This document shows positions 1 to 7,182 of a stretch of 14,384 nucleotides of DNA, piece by piece (position 1 is the first letter of the stretch; each line of letters starts with the position of its first letter). The notes under the pieces are model-generated. The model was given only the letters and a program-made list of their open reading frames with translations, searched no databases and was not told where the DNA came from. A program made the position numbers and the translations under genes. Location of the stretch: the NCBI GenBank assembly GCA_016287975.1, contig JAEEXV010000036.1:1-14384 (forward strand). The letters are read 5' to 3'. The stretch comes from Lentisphaeria bacterium (GTDB lineage: Bacteria; Verrucomicrobiota; Lentisphaeria; Oligosphaerales; Oligosphaeraceae).

Positions 1-1
1 C

Positions 2-1000
2 AAGTTCGCGCACGTGTCGCTCTTCTCGGAGCTCAACAACCTGACCGACATCACGCTGCACCCGGACTACGCCGCGATGCTGGGCTTCACGGCTGCCGAG
101 ATCAGGGAATACTTCGCGGACCGTATCCCGCTGGCGGCGGAGGCGAACGGGATGTCGCCCGAGGCGCTGACGGAACGGCTGCTGGAGTGGTACGACGGCT
201 ACCGCTTCTCGCGCGCGGAGACGCATGTCTGCAACCCCGTCTCCGTGTCGAAGTTCTTCACCAACTGCTACGCCTTCTCCAACTACTGGGAGGACACGGG
301 CACGCCGTCGTTCCTGCTGGAGCTCGCGCGCCGACAGTCCTACGACTACGAGGCCGCGCTGGAACAATACTACGACGAGAGCGTCTTCAAGTCCTACGAG
401 CTGGATCGGCTCGACGTGACAGGGCTGCTCTGGCAGACTGGATACCTCACCATCAAGGAGGTGAGGCGCGACGGGGACGAACTGCTCTATCGGCTGGGCT
501 TTCCGGACCGCGAGGTGCAGGCGACCTTCAGCCGCCGCCTCATCGAATTCTTCGCCGCACCTGCTCGGCAGGACGAGGCGTGGGGCGTCGTCCGACAGCT
601 GCGGACCGCCATCCGGCAGGACGACCTGGCGGGCTTCATGACGCATTTCCAGGCGTTCCTGGCGTGCATCCCCTACGAGATGCACCTGAAATACGAGAAA
701 TACTACCAGACCATCTTCTACTGCGTCTTCAAGCTGCTGGGGGCGAGCATCGAGGCCGAGTCGCGCACCAACGCGGGGCGCATCGACGCCTATATCAAGA
801 CCGCCAGGACGGTGTACATCTTCGAGTTCAAGCTGAACCAGACGCCAGAGACAGCCGTCGGGCAGATCCTCGACCGCCGATACTATGAGCGCTTCCAGGA
901 CGGCGGCCAGCCGATTGTCCTCGTCGGCGCGATCTTCGATTCCTCCAAGGGCCGACTTGTCAATTGGGCCGAGACCACCATGGCAAAAACAGCGCTGTGA
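2..1000 (+). CDS. AAA-ATPase-like / PD-(D/E)XK nuclease-like protein (DUF1703 type), 5'-truncated
   Basis: The reading frame is open from position 2, so the gene starts left of the window. A GTG at 14 is only an internal valine. The first residues (KFAHVSLFSELNNLTDITL) match the stretch that follows the ATPase core in the AAA-ATPase_like family, so the P-loop lies outside. The C-terminal part carries a nuclease-like signature: Asp in GRIDAY (codon 785-787), then Glu and Lys of EFK (codons 824-826 and 830-832), then a QI motif, as in the PDDEXK_9 domain. Such proteins are abundant in some anaerobes. Their role is not established; a transposon or defence link has been suggested. The gene is followed by a hairpin and a long non-coding stretch, so it is not part of the downstream operon. 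It holds three of the window's seven CCGG sites, unlike all other genes here. The family call is confident; the function is not known. Confidence 0.85.
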   Translation, partial: KFAHVSLFSELNNLTDITLHPDYAAMLGFTAAEIREYFADRIPLAAEANGMSPEALTERLLEWYDGYRFSRAETHVCNPVSVSKFFTNCYAFSNYWEDTGTPSFLLELARRQSYDYEAALEQYYDESVFKSYELDRLDVTGLLWQTGYLTIKEVRRDGDELLYRLGFPDREVQATFSRRLIEFFAAPARQDEAWGVVRQLRTAIRQDDLAGFMTHFQAFLACIPYEMHLKYEKYYQTIFYCVFKLLGASIEAESRTNAGRIDAYIKTARTVYIFEFKLNQTPETAVGQILDRRYYERFQDGGQPIVLVGAIFDSSKGRLVNWAETTMAKTAL

Positions 1001-1021
1001 CTGCGTGTCGTTCAATGGAGA

Positions 1022-1060
1022 AATTGCCGAAAGCTATGTTCCCCAAGAAGGTCGGCAATT
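1022..1060 (+). terminator. Possible terminator hairpin downstream of the nuclease gene
   Basis: AATTGCCGA (1022-1030) and TCGGCAATT (1052-1060) are perfect reverse complements, giving a 9-bp stem with a 21-nt loop, 21 nt after the nuclease stop codon. The 3' arm also lies in a 10-bp palindrome, GGCAATTGCC (1054-1063), followed by a short T-rich run (CCTTGTTTG). The loop is long and the T tract poor, so it may be a repeat rather than a true intrinsic terminator. Confidence 0.3.
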
Positions 1061-1087
1061 GCCTTGTTTGACGCCCGAAAATGGTAG

Positions 1088-1106
1088 CCACGGCGGGACG
1101 CCGTGG
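1088..1106. repeat. REP-like palindromic repeat, copy 1
   Basis: CCACGGCG-GGA-CGCCGTGG forms a perfect 8-bp stem with a 3-nt loop. The left flank reads GTAG and the right flank TCGC, so this copy lacks the symmetric CTAC that follows copy 2. An identical core recurs at 1177-1195. Two copies 89 bp apart in non-coding DNA look like a dispersed extragenic palindrome family. Confidence 0.75.
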
Positions 1107-1176
1107 TCGCCCCGACGAGCGACGCAGCGAACAATTCAGCAACCCGATTGCAAGCCCTGTGTAGCTCACCCGCCTG

Positions 1177-1195
1177 CCACGGCGGGACGCCGTGG
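1177..1195. repeat. REP-like palindromic repeat, copy 2
   Basis: This is the same 19-nt core as at 1088-1106 (8-bp perfect stem, GGA loop), here followed by CTAC, the complement of the GTAG that precedes copy 1. Together the two copies suggest a fuller unit of GTAG-stem-loop-stem-CTAC of which each has lost one end. The two are in the same orientation. I cannot say from one window how many copies the genome carries. Confidence 0.75.
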
Positions 1196-1313
1196 CTACG
1201 TCCGCATCGTCAAGCGCACTTTCCCTCATGCGGGTCGGCAATGATCCCTCGTGAAGCAGACAATCCGGCATGACGACTTGGCGAAATGGCGATGGAACAG
1301 ACCCTCATGGGGA

Positions 1314-1356
1314 ACAGCGCGTTACACATAGTGCACGCTTTCCAGGGACGCGCTGT
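1314..1356. repeat. Inverted repeat ACAGCGCGT / ACGCGCTGT
   Basis: A perfect 9-bp inverted repeat has arms at 1314-1322 and 1348-1356 with a 25-nt spacer. It lies about 210 nt upstream of the first gene of the operon. It could be a regulatory-protein site, a remnant of a mobile repeat, or chance; no T tract follows. Confidence 0.4.
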
Positions 1357-1480
1357 CAAGGGGCAGTTATCTTGTCAAGTGGCGTTTCTGCAAAGAATTC
1401 CCGACGGGCTTCCTGGCATTCCCCGCCGACGGGAAGACGGAGGCGATGCATTCCCGCAAATCCGCCGCCCGTCCCACGGC

Positions 1481-1510
1481 TTTTGGGTTTGGCATTATAT
1501 TGTGAAGTTT
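1481..1510 (+). promoter_or_regulatory. Candidate promoter for the ten-gene operon
   Basis: The only strongly AT-rich patch before the operon is at 1481-1510. It includes a -10-like TATATT at 1497-1502, about 65 nt before the ATG at 1568. No good -35 hexamer lies at the expected 16-18 nt spacing. The patch TTGGCATTATATTGT is reminiscent of a sigma-54 site, but the spacing between the two boxes is one base short. The call rests on position and composition only. Confidence 0.25.
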
Positions 1511-1567
1511 CCACTGGTGCAGTGTGGATGCACCGCAGCCTCTTCTTCCCCGCGCAAGCGCCCCCTC

Positions 1568-2260
1568 ATGGAAAACACCTACGAAGACATCTGGTATGCC
1601 GCCAAAGCCACGCGCATCGTCTACATGCCGCCGCGGCTTCTGGAGACCTTCGGCGAAAGCCGAGTCCAGTATCTGATGGTCTCGGAGGACATGGACCAGC
1701 CAGGCCTCGTCCGCCTGCGCAGCGGTCTGGTGATGGCCGAACGCCCGCGCATCCTCACGCCGCAGTACTTCATCCAGCAGGCCGTCGAGAACTTCGGCCC
1801 CGAGGCGCGGCGATACTTCGAAGAGGTCATGTCGCGCGCCGACAACGCCCGCTTCATCCAGTACGGCCTCCATTTCCGCAAGCAGGAATTCAAGGTGCAG
1901 ACCGTCAACGGCAACGTCGAGGAGGTCGCCGAGCAGGCCGCCAAGGACGCGCAGGACGACCTGCAGGAACTGCGCGGCGTCGTCATCGCCCCCGACGACC
2001 TCTGGGAGGTCTCCCTGCTCCATTTCATCACGCGCCTCGTCCAGCGCTCCCTGCCCCGCAACGCCCGCGACATCGCCAGCCGCGGGCTCCTCGACCTGCG
2101 GGAGGGCATCCCCGTCGCCGTCCACCGCGAACTGGAGGCCGACATGCGCAACTGCTCCAGCCTCGAGCAGGCGCGCAATCTCGGCGCCAAACTGCGCGAC
2201 TACGGCGTCTTCGAGCAATACGAGGACCGCTTCTACGAACTCTACCGCCGTTTCAAGTGA
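1568..2260 (+). CDS. Conserved hypothetical protein, first gene of the operon
   Basis: This encodes a 230-residue soluble, charged protein without signal peptide or membrane segment. I placed the start at the ATG of MENTYEDIWYAA because upstream codons give sequence with no protein-like character; a longer frame exists back to 1286. No Shine-Dalgarno precedes the ATG (GCCCCCTC). Features include LETFGESRVQYLMVSEDM near residue 20, ERPRILTPQYF near 60, a DDLWEVSLLHFITRLVQRSLP helix near residue 140, and a C-terminal FEQYEDRFYELYRRF. I recall a similar arrangement (ATFG...YYLVTEP; ELWDVSLL) in uncharacterised proteins of Chloroflexi and Planctomycetes, from memory and without a search. No catalytic motif is evident. 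It ends 10 nt before dut, so it is probably co-transcribed. Function unknown. Confidence 0.8.
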   Translation: MENTYEDIWYAAKATRIVYMPPRLLETFGESRVQYLMVSEDMDQPGLVRLRSGLVMAERPRILTPQYFIQQAVENFGPEARRYFEEVMSRADNARFIQYGLHFRKQEFKVQTVNGNVEEVAEQAAKDAQDDLQELRGVVIAPDDLWEVSLLHFITRLVQRSLPRNARDIASRGLLDLREGIPVAVHRELEADMRNCSSLEQARNLGAKLRDYGVFEQYEDRFYELYRRFK

Positions 2261-2270
2261 GAGCCCGCAC

Positions 2271-2708
2271 ATGACGGAAATCCGCTTCCATCTCGCCCCC
2301 GAGGACGCCGACCTGGCGCCGCGCCGCCAGCATCCCGACGACGCGGGATACGACTTGCGCGCGCGCACGTCCATGACCATTGGCCCTGGCGCCTTCGCCG
2401 CCGTCCCGACGGGCCTGCGCCTGGAACTCCCCGAGGGCTGGATGGCCGAGGTGCGCCCCCGTTCGGGGCTTGCGCTGCGCCACGGCGTCACCGTCCTCAA
2501 CGCCCCAGGCACCATCGACGCAGGCTACCGTGGCGAGGTCCAGGCCATCCTCATCAACCACGGCAGCGCGCCTTTCGAGATCCAGCGCGGCGACCGCATC
2601 GCCCAGCTGCTCTTCGCCAGACTTCCTGAAACCACGCTTCGCCCCGCCGACAGCCTCTCCGCGACCCTGCGAGGCGAAGGCGGCTTCGGCTCCACAGGAA
2701 CCCACTGA
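2271..2708 (+). CDS. dut: dUTP diphosphatase (dUTPase)
   Basis: The enzyme hydrolyses dUTP to dUMP and pyrophosphate in the cytosol, keeping uracil out of DNA and supplying dUMP for thymidylate synthesis. All five trimeric-dUTPase motifs are visible in the 145 residues: DAGYDLRA (24-31), RPRSGLA (62-68), GTIDAGYRGEV (80-90, with catalytic Asp83 and the uracil-stacking Tyr86), RGDRIAQL (106-113), and the C-terminal lid RGEGGFGSTG (134-143). The length is normal. The lid has Glu-Gly-Gly in place of the common Arg-Gly/Glu-Gly-Gly variants, within family range. The ATG follows the previous stop by 10 nt, and its stop overlaps the next start (TGATG), implying translational coupling. Confidence 0.97.
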   Translation: MTEIRFHLAPEDADLAPRRQHPDDAGYDLRARTSMTIGPGAFAAVPTGLRLELPEGWMAEVRPRSGLALRHGVTVLNAPGTIDAGYRGEVQAILINHGSAPFEIQRGDRIAQLLFARLPETTLRPADSLSATLRGEGGFGSTGTH

Positions 2709-3340
2709 TGGCCCCCCACTCCAAAACCTTCCCCATCCTCGCCCTCGTCGTGCTGCTCGGCCTGCTCGCCGCGACGGCGGTCGTGCTGCATCTCGCCAAC
2801 CAGCGCCGCGAAGCCGAACGCCTCGCGCGGGCCCGCGAGCGGGAACTGCTTCCGTTCATCGAGGCCGCCGCCACGGCGCACGGTCTGCCCGTCCCCCTGG
2901 TCCGCGCAGTCATCTGGAAGGAAAGCCGTTTCAACACCCAGGCCGTCGGCACCTGCGGCGAAATCGGGCTGATGCAGATCATGGACGGCGCGGTGCAGGA
3001 CTGGGCGCGCGTCAACAAATGCAACGTCCCGCCCCGCGAGGCGCTCTTCGATCCCCAGCTCAACCTCAAGATCGGCTGCTGGTACCTCGCCCGCTGCGGG
3101 GAGCACTGGAACGGCTATGCCGCCCGCCCCATTCTGCAGCTTGCCGAATACAACGCAGGCCGCAAGAACGTCCTCGACCGCTGGCGCCCCGCCACGCCCG
3201 AGACCCCGATGACCGTCGAACAGATCACCTTTCCCGACACACGGCGTTATATTACGCTCATCCTGAACCAGCAGGCCCGCTATGAAAGCGAGGCACGCCA
3301 GCCCGCCGCGACCAGCGCCCCCCTGAACAAGCCCCAATGA
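2708..3340 (+). CDS. Membrane-anchored lytic transglycosylase (SLT/GH23 domain)
   Basis: This is a 210-residue protein predicted to cleave the MurNAc-GlcNAc bond of peptidoglycan with formation of 1,6-anhydroMurNAc. An N-terminal hydrophobic segment (about residues 9-30) with no lipobox acts as an uncleaved anchor, placing the domain in the periplasm. The SLT signature is complete: WKESRFN with catalytic Glu72, GEIGLMQI (84-91), and AEYNAG (146-151), followed by FPDTRRYI, which resembles the usual ETRxYV ending. The segment between motifs has extra cysteines (C83, C105, C124, C130) that could form disulfides. The start overlaps the dut stop by one base. A Pro/Ala-rich tail follows the domain. 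A role in septal wall remodelling is possible given the ftsQ-like gene in the same operon, but this is inference. Confidence 0.93.
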   Translation: MAPHSKTFPILALVVLLGLLAATAVVLHLANQRREAERLARARERELLPFIEAAATAHGLPVPLVRAVIWKESRFNTQAVGTCGEIGLMQIMDGAVQDWARVNKCNVPPREALFDPQLNLKIGCWYLARCGEHWNGYAARPILQLAEYNAGRKNVLDRWRPATPETPMTVEQITFPDTRRYITLILNQQARYESEARQPAATSAPLNKPQ

Positions 3341-3350
3341 CAGCAAGACT

Positions 3351-4223
3351 ATGAAAGAGCCAATTCCCCAGACCAAGCGCAAGGTATCCGCCCCACGTCC
3401 CTCGGACCTCGTCTCGCTCCTCACCGACAATGACGAGTGCATCGCCTCCCTCAGCATGGAGCAGCTGCTTCTCGCAGGCGACTGCAAGCCGCTCATCGCC
3501 GAACACCAGGACACCGCCGACCCGCTGCTCCGCCGCCGCATCCACCAGCTCTCCGCCATCGTCGCGCACCAGGATCTGCTCGACAAGGCCGTCTTCGAAT
3601 TCGAGCAGGGGCGCCTCGACGCCTGGAACTTCGCCCTGATGCTCGACCGCCTCTACGACCCCAAGTCCTCGCGCCACTTCCTCCAGGAGATCGCCCGCGA
3701 GTTCTTCGCGGACTTCTTCCCCCGAGGCGGCGTCACCCTGGAGCAGATCGCGGACTACATGCGCCTGCGCAAACTCGCGGTGCCCCGCCCGCCGTGGCTC
3801 AATGTCGGGCTCTTCCTGATCGGCGACGTCCTGGAGAACTCCCAGGGCGCGCCGATCCTGCTCGCCATTTTGGCGCGGCAGCTCGCGCAGATGCACGGCG
3901 CCTTGCTGACCATCTGCCTGCACGGCGGCCGCGTCACCCTGATGGACAGCAACTCCAACATCCTCGACCCGATGGACAACTGGCAGTTCACCGCCAACCT
4001 CCCCCAAAACCAGTTCCATCTCTGCACCAACCAGGAACTCATCCGCATCCTGCTCGCCCAGCTCCTCGCCTCCTCCATGGTCGCGTGGGAATGCTTCGAC
4101 ACCCATCTCTTCTTCAGCGTGATACGCCGTCTCGACCACCTGAACGGCCAGCCGCTGCCATATCCATTCGGAGACTTCGCGGCCCCGGAAGGGGCGGTCC
4201 CAACCGCCGAACCCCAGCAATAG
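3351..4223 (+). CDS. SirB1/transglutaminase-like fold protein, function unknown
   Basis: This 290-residue soluble protein has a helical N-terminal half; the signal is in residues 150-212. LNVGLFLIGDVLENSQGAPI followed by LLAILARQLAQMHG resembles the SirB1 family segment (LN..L....L..R.G.PI.L..LY...A..LG), and MDSNSNILDP resembles its following iDPF turn. The conserved GHF of typical SirB1 proteins is not seen; HGGRVTL stands in its place, so any catalytic role is doubtful. SirB1-like proteins have no firmly established biochemical activity. The gap to the lytic transglycosylase is 10 nt, and the stop (TAG) provides the AGGAG used by the next gene. The N-terminal 130 residues (LLRRRIHQLSAIV, FEFEQGRLDAWNF) match nothing I recognise. 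I treat the family call as tentative. Confidence 0.5.
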   Translation: MKEPIPQTKRKVSAPRPSDLVSLLTDNDECIASLSMEQLLLAGDCKPLIAEHQDTADPLLRRRIHQLSAIVAHQDLLDKAVFEFEQGRLDAWNFALMLDRLYDPKSSRHFLQEIAREFFADFFPRGGVTLEQIADYMRLRKLAVPRPPWLNVGLFLIGDVLENSQGAPILLAILARQLAQMHGALLTICLHGGRVTLMDSNSNILDPMDNWQFTANLPQNQFHLCTNQELIRILLAQLLASSMVAWECFDTHLFFSVIRRLDHLNGQPLPYPFGDFAAPEGAVPTAEPQQ

Positions 4224-4238
4224 GAGAACGCCTGCACC

Positions 4239-4925
4239 ATGCTCAACATCCAGGACATCTGGCCAGCCCTCGCCCGCGCCACGCGATTCAACCTCCTGAA
4301 GGAAGACCTCTCACGCCCCGCGGCGCGCCCCGTCTCGCGCCTCTGGCTCGTCGCCATCCGCGCCCTCATGGGCCTCGCATACGGACTGCTGGCCAGCCTT
4401 CTGATGATGCTGGTCCGCAACCACGCCGCAGGCGCGCTCATCGCCACGGCGGCGGTCCTCGCCCTCCACTGCCATCTCACCGACTGCCGTGAAAACGGCG
4501 TCGCCATCGCCCTCCTCCCTCCCGATGCGGATTCCACGCAGCGACTGATCGTGCGTGCCGTGCCGCCCGTGCTTCTTTTCCTGCTGCTGCTCTGGGGCAC
4601 CCCCGCGTGGATCGTGCCTGTCCTCGCGCTCGGCGCCGCCGCCGCCGTCGAACTCAACCACCCCGCCGCCAGCGAAATGCCCCGTGAACTCGGCGCCTGG
4701 GCGCTCGCCGCCGCCGCCTCGCTGCTCGCCATGGTCCTGCCCGTGCTGAATTCGCCGCAGGCGCGCCAGCACCGCTGCCTCGCCACCCTCACCGTCAGCA
4801 TCCTCGTCCTCCTGCTCACGCCATGGCTGCGGCGCATCCCGCGCCGCCCCGCAGGCTTCTCGGCCGCCGCCTTCATCGGCGAAATGACGGCGCTCGTCCT
4901 CGCCATCCTCGCCAGCATCTTCTGA
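4239..4925 (+). CDS. Polytopic membrane protein, possibly CobS-like
   Basis: A 228-residue hydrophobic protein with about seven predicted membrane segments (roughly 36-58, 64-80, 103-119, 121-139, 151-170, 181-196, 208-227). A good ribosome site, AGGAG, is built from the preceding stop codon. The layout faintly recalls CobS (adenosylcobinamide-GDP ribazoletransferase): a short N-terminal arm, LHCHLTDCRENG where CobS has HLDGLADTADG, and a C-terminal AAFIGEMTALVLAI where CobS has GDxxGAxxExxE. The acidic residues needed for CobS chemistry are mostly missing, so if related it would be a divergent or inactive member. Reading it simply as an uncharacterised integral membrane protein is safer. No cobalamin genes are nearby. 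It is co-transcribed with rimO, 11 nt downstream. Confidence 0.6.
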   Translation: MLNIQDIWPALARATRFNLLKEDLSRPAARPVSRLWLVAIRALMGLAYGLLASLLMMLVRNHAAGALIATAAVLALHCHLTDCRENGVAIALLPPDADSTQRLIVRAVPPVLLFLLLLWGTPAWIVPVLALGAAAAVELNHPAASEMPRELGAWALAAAASLLAMVLPVLNSPQARQHRCLATLTVSILVLLLTPWLRRIPRRPAGFSAAAFIGEMTALVLAILASIF

Positions 4926-4936
4926 CCCGCCAGGAC

Positions 4937-6313
4937 ATGACCGCCCCCAAGCAGCAAATCGTCGTGCAGACCATATCCCTGGGCTGCGCCAAGAACCTGG
5001 TCGACGCCGAGGTCATGTGCGGCACCCTCGCCACCAGCGGAATCCTCCTGACCGACGATCCCGAACTCGCCGACGTGCTCCTCATCAACACCTGCGGATT
5101 CATCCAGTCCGCCCGCGACGAGGCAGAGGCCGAGATCCAGGACGCCATCGCATGGAAAAAACGCCGCAAGGGCAGGCGCATCCTCGTCAGCGGATGCTAC
5201 GCCCAGCGCTCGGGAGCCGACCTGGCACGGCGCTTTCCCGCCATCGACGCCATCCTCGGCATCGACGAGGTGCCCCGCATCGCCGAGGTCGTCCGCCGCG
5301 TCGCCGCCGCCGCGGATTCCGCGCCCGAGATCGTCATCCCCGCAGGCCAGCCGAAGTATCTCTATGACGAGCGCTCGCCGCGCCTGCAGTCGACGCCCGC
5401 CTCCTACGCCTATGTCAAAATCGCGGAGGGGTGCAACCACCGCTGCGCCTTCTGCGCCATCCCAGGCATCCGCGGCAACCAGCGCAGCCGCACGCCGTCC
5501 TCCGTCCTCGCCGAATGCCGCCAGCTGCTCGACGGCGGCGTGCATGAACTCATCCTCATCGCGCAGGACACGACCGCCTACGGGCGCGACCTGGAAGGCC
5601 GCCCCACCCTCGCCGCGCTGCTGCGGGAAATCGACGCCCTCCCAGGCGACTTCTGGATCCGCGTGCTCTACACCCATCCGCTCCACCTGACTCCCGAGTT
5701 CCTGGAACTCCTCGACCACGGACAGCACATCCTACCCTATCTCGACGTCCCCCTCCAGCATGTCGACGACGCCATCCTCGCCTCCATGCGCCGCGGCATG
5801 ACCGAGCAGGCCACCCTCGACCTCATGCACGCCATCCGCGAACAGCACCCCCGCATCTGGATCCGCTCCACCCTCATGACGGGATTCCCAGGCGAGACCC
5901 AGCAGGCCTTCGACAAGCTCCGCCAGTTCGTCGCCGACTTCGGATTCGACCGCCTCGGCGTCTTCGCATTCTCCCCCGAAACGGGCACCCCCGCCGCCGC
6001 CATCGACAGCGGCCTCGTCCCGCACGACCTCGCCGAACAGCGCGCCGCGCTGCTGCTGAGCATGCAGAAGAAGCTCTCCCTGCAGCGCAACCGCCACCTC
6101 ATCGGCGCCACCATGCGCGTGCTGCTCGAAGAGGAGGCCGCGCCTGGCCTCTGGAACGCCCGCGGCCCTGGAGACGCGCCCGATGTCGACCAGACCATCC
6201 TGGTGCGCATCCCCAGGGGCTTCCCCAAGCCCGCCCCCAACACCTTCCTGGACGTCCGCGTCGCCACCGCGCGCGCCTACGACCTGACGGCCATGCCAGC
6301 CTCCCCATCATGA
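4937..6313 (+). CDS. rimO: Ribosomal protein S12 methylthiotransferase
   Basis: RimO is a radical-SAM enzyme that adds a methylthio group to a conserved aspartate of ribosomal protein uS12. The 458-residue product has the full family plan. The N-terminal UPF0004 domain carries three cluster cysteines (C17 in SLGCAKN, C53 in NTCGF, C87 in SGCYAQR). The radical-SAM core has GCNHRCAFCAIP (C166, C170, C173), followed by GIRGNQRSR and LIAQDTTAYGRD. A C-terminal TRAM-like region runs from about residue 388. AQDTTAYG and YTHP favour RimO over the tRNA enzyme MiaB. I chose the ATG at 4937, after CAGGAC, since the frame upstream overlaps the membrane protein gene and is Arg/Pro-rich. The stop overlaps the next start by 4 nt (ATGA). 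Confidence 0.95.
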   Translation: MTAPKQQIVVQTISLGCAKNLVDAEVMCGTLATSGILLTDDPELADVLLINTCGFIQSARDEAEAEIQDAIAWKKRRKGRRILVSGCYAQRSGADLARRFPAIDAILGIDEVPRIAEVVRRVAAAADSAPEIVIPAGQPKYLYDERSPRLQSTPASYAYVKIAEGCNHRCAFCAIPGIRGNQRSRTPSSVLAECRQLLDGGVHELILIAQDTTAYGRDLEGRPTLAALLREIDALPGDFWIRVLYTHPLHLTPEFLELLDHGQHILPYLDVPLQHVDDAILASMRRGMTEQATLDLMHAIREQHPRIWIRSTLMTGFPGETQQAFDKLRQFVADFGFDRLGVFAFSPETGTPAAAIDSGLVPHDLAEQRAALLLSMQKKLSLQRNRHLIGATMRVLLEEEAAPGLWNARGPGDAPDVDQTILVRIPRGFPKPAPNTFLDVRVATARAYDLTAMPASPS

Positions 6314-7182
6314 AACCGACGGAATCCACCAACCATCCCCTCCTGGCCGCAGACATGAACTCCCAGGAGGGCACAGGCAGGAAACGACTGGCAGGCATCG
6401 TCCTCAGCATCGTCCTGATCCTGCTGGCGCTCGGCATGCTGGGCGGCCTCGTCTGGCTTGGCCATCATCAACTCTATCGGTGCAACCGCGCCTTCACCAT
6501 CCAGCAGATCGAAATCCTCAGCGACGAGCACGAGCAGACGCGGGGGATGGTCGAGGCCGCCCTCGCGTCCATGGGAGTCGTCAGGGGCAAGTCCATCCTC
6601 ACGCAGGTCGACCTGGGCCAGCTGCGCGCCCAGCTCTCCCGTTCCCCCTATCTGGAGGAGGTCGAAGTCCACCGACTTTTCCCCGACACCCTCCGCATTT
6701 CCGTCAAGCCCGCCATCCCCGCCGCCATCCTCGACTTCCGACGCGAAAACGTCCGCCTCAAAATCGACCAGTTCGGCATCGTCCGCCCCTTCGACCTCAA
6801 CAGCGGAAGCAAGTTTCTCCCGCGCCTCGTCGGTGCAGGGCTGGGCAAATCCCCCGACTACCAGCCAGGGCAGGCGACCGACAACGAAGGCGTGAATCTC
6901 TTCCTGCATTTCCTGCGCGAAATCAACCGCCTGCCCGACGGCGCGCTCTTCGAGGTCGACCAGTGCAGCATCGACCTCAACCACGGCGCCCTGACCATGT
7001 ACTTCGGGGAATCCGCCCACCCGCCGTTCCGCCAGGGCACGCAGCTCATCCTCCCGTTCAAGGACTTCGATGTGAAATTCAACGAAGTGCGCAACGTCGT
7101 CTACGAACATCTGCGCAACCGCCAGTCCCGCCCCATCGGAAAACTCGACGCACGCTTCGACAAACTCTATGTCTCCTATTGA
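6310..7182 (+). CDS. ftsQ: FtsQ/DivIB-like cell division protein with POTRA domain
   Basis: This encodes a 290-residue bitopic membrane protein: a cytoplasmic tail of about 26 residues, one transmembrane helix (about 27-51), and a periplasmic part. Residues 61-134 fit a POTRA domain as in FtsQ: FTIQQIEILSD, LASMGVVRGKSILTQVDL, LSRSPYLEEVEVHRLFPDTLRISVKP, followed by PAAILDFRR. FtsQ links FtsB/FtsL to the rest of the divisome. The family is divergent in the later region, and here it sits beside rimO rather than in a division cluster, so identity rests on the POTRA pattern and topology. The start overlaps the rimO stop (ATGA); an alternative start at 6355 (MNSQEG) would shorten the tail. Its 3' end overlaps queH by 14 nt. 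Confidence 0.8.
   Translation: MKPTESTNHPLLAADMNSQEGTGRKRLAGIVLSIVLILLALGMLGGLVWLGHHQLYRCNRAFTIQQIEILSDEHEQTRGMVEAALASMGVVRGKSILTQVDLGQLRAQLSRSPYLEEVEVHRLFPDTLRISVKPAIPAAILDFRRENVRLKIDQFGIVRPFDLNSGSKFLPRLVGAGLGKSPDYQPGQATDNEGVNLFLHFLREINRLPDGALFEVDQCSIDLNHGALTMYFGESAHPPFRQGTQLILPFKDFDVKFNEVRNVVYEHLRNRQSRPIGKLDARFDKLYVSY

Larger units (their letters stand above)
1001..1567. other. Non-coding region with hairpin repeats between nuclease gene and operon
   Basis: I see no convincing gene in these 567 bases. Open frames crossing it encode low-complexity Arg/Pro-rich peptides, or are upstream extensions of the next gene without family-like sequence. The region holds a hairpin after the nuclease stop, two copies of a CCACGGCG-GGA-CGCCGTGG palindrome, a third inverted repeat, a 10-bp direct repeat GGTCGGCAAT (1050-1059 and 1233-1242), and an AT-rich patch near 1495-1502. 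It is visibly less GC-rich than the genes around it. No tRNA-like cloverleaf was recognised. Confidence 0.7.

Noticed and set aside
1487..1503. Sigma-54-like promoter
   Set aside because: GG and G-T elements are separated by one base too few and the downstream GC is GT.
1286..1567. N-terminal extension of the first operon gene (start at 1286)
   Set aside because: Encoded residues are not like the family and cross a repeat and a likely promoter. The MENTYEDIW start fits better.
1001..1567. tRNA, small RNA or CRISPR array
   Set aside because: No cloverleaf, TPsiC-like motif or regularly spaced repeats. The two palindromes differ from a CRISPR by lacking uniform spacers and a third unit.
1367..2515. 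382-residue minus-strand open frame
   Set aside because: It is antisense to the conserved hypothetical gene and dut, with shadow-like composition.
3755..5728. 657-residue minus-strand open frame
   Set aside because: It covers three well-supported plus-strand genes (SirB1-like, membrane protein, rimO) and has no motif. It is a shadow from low stop-codon frequency in GC-rich DNA.
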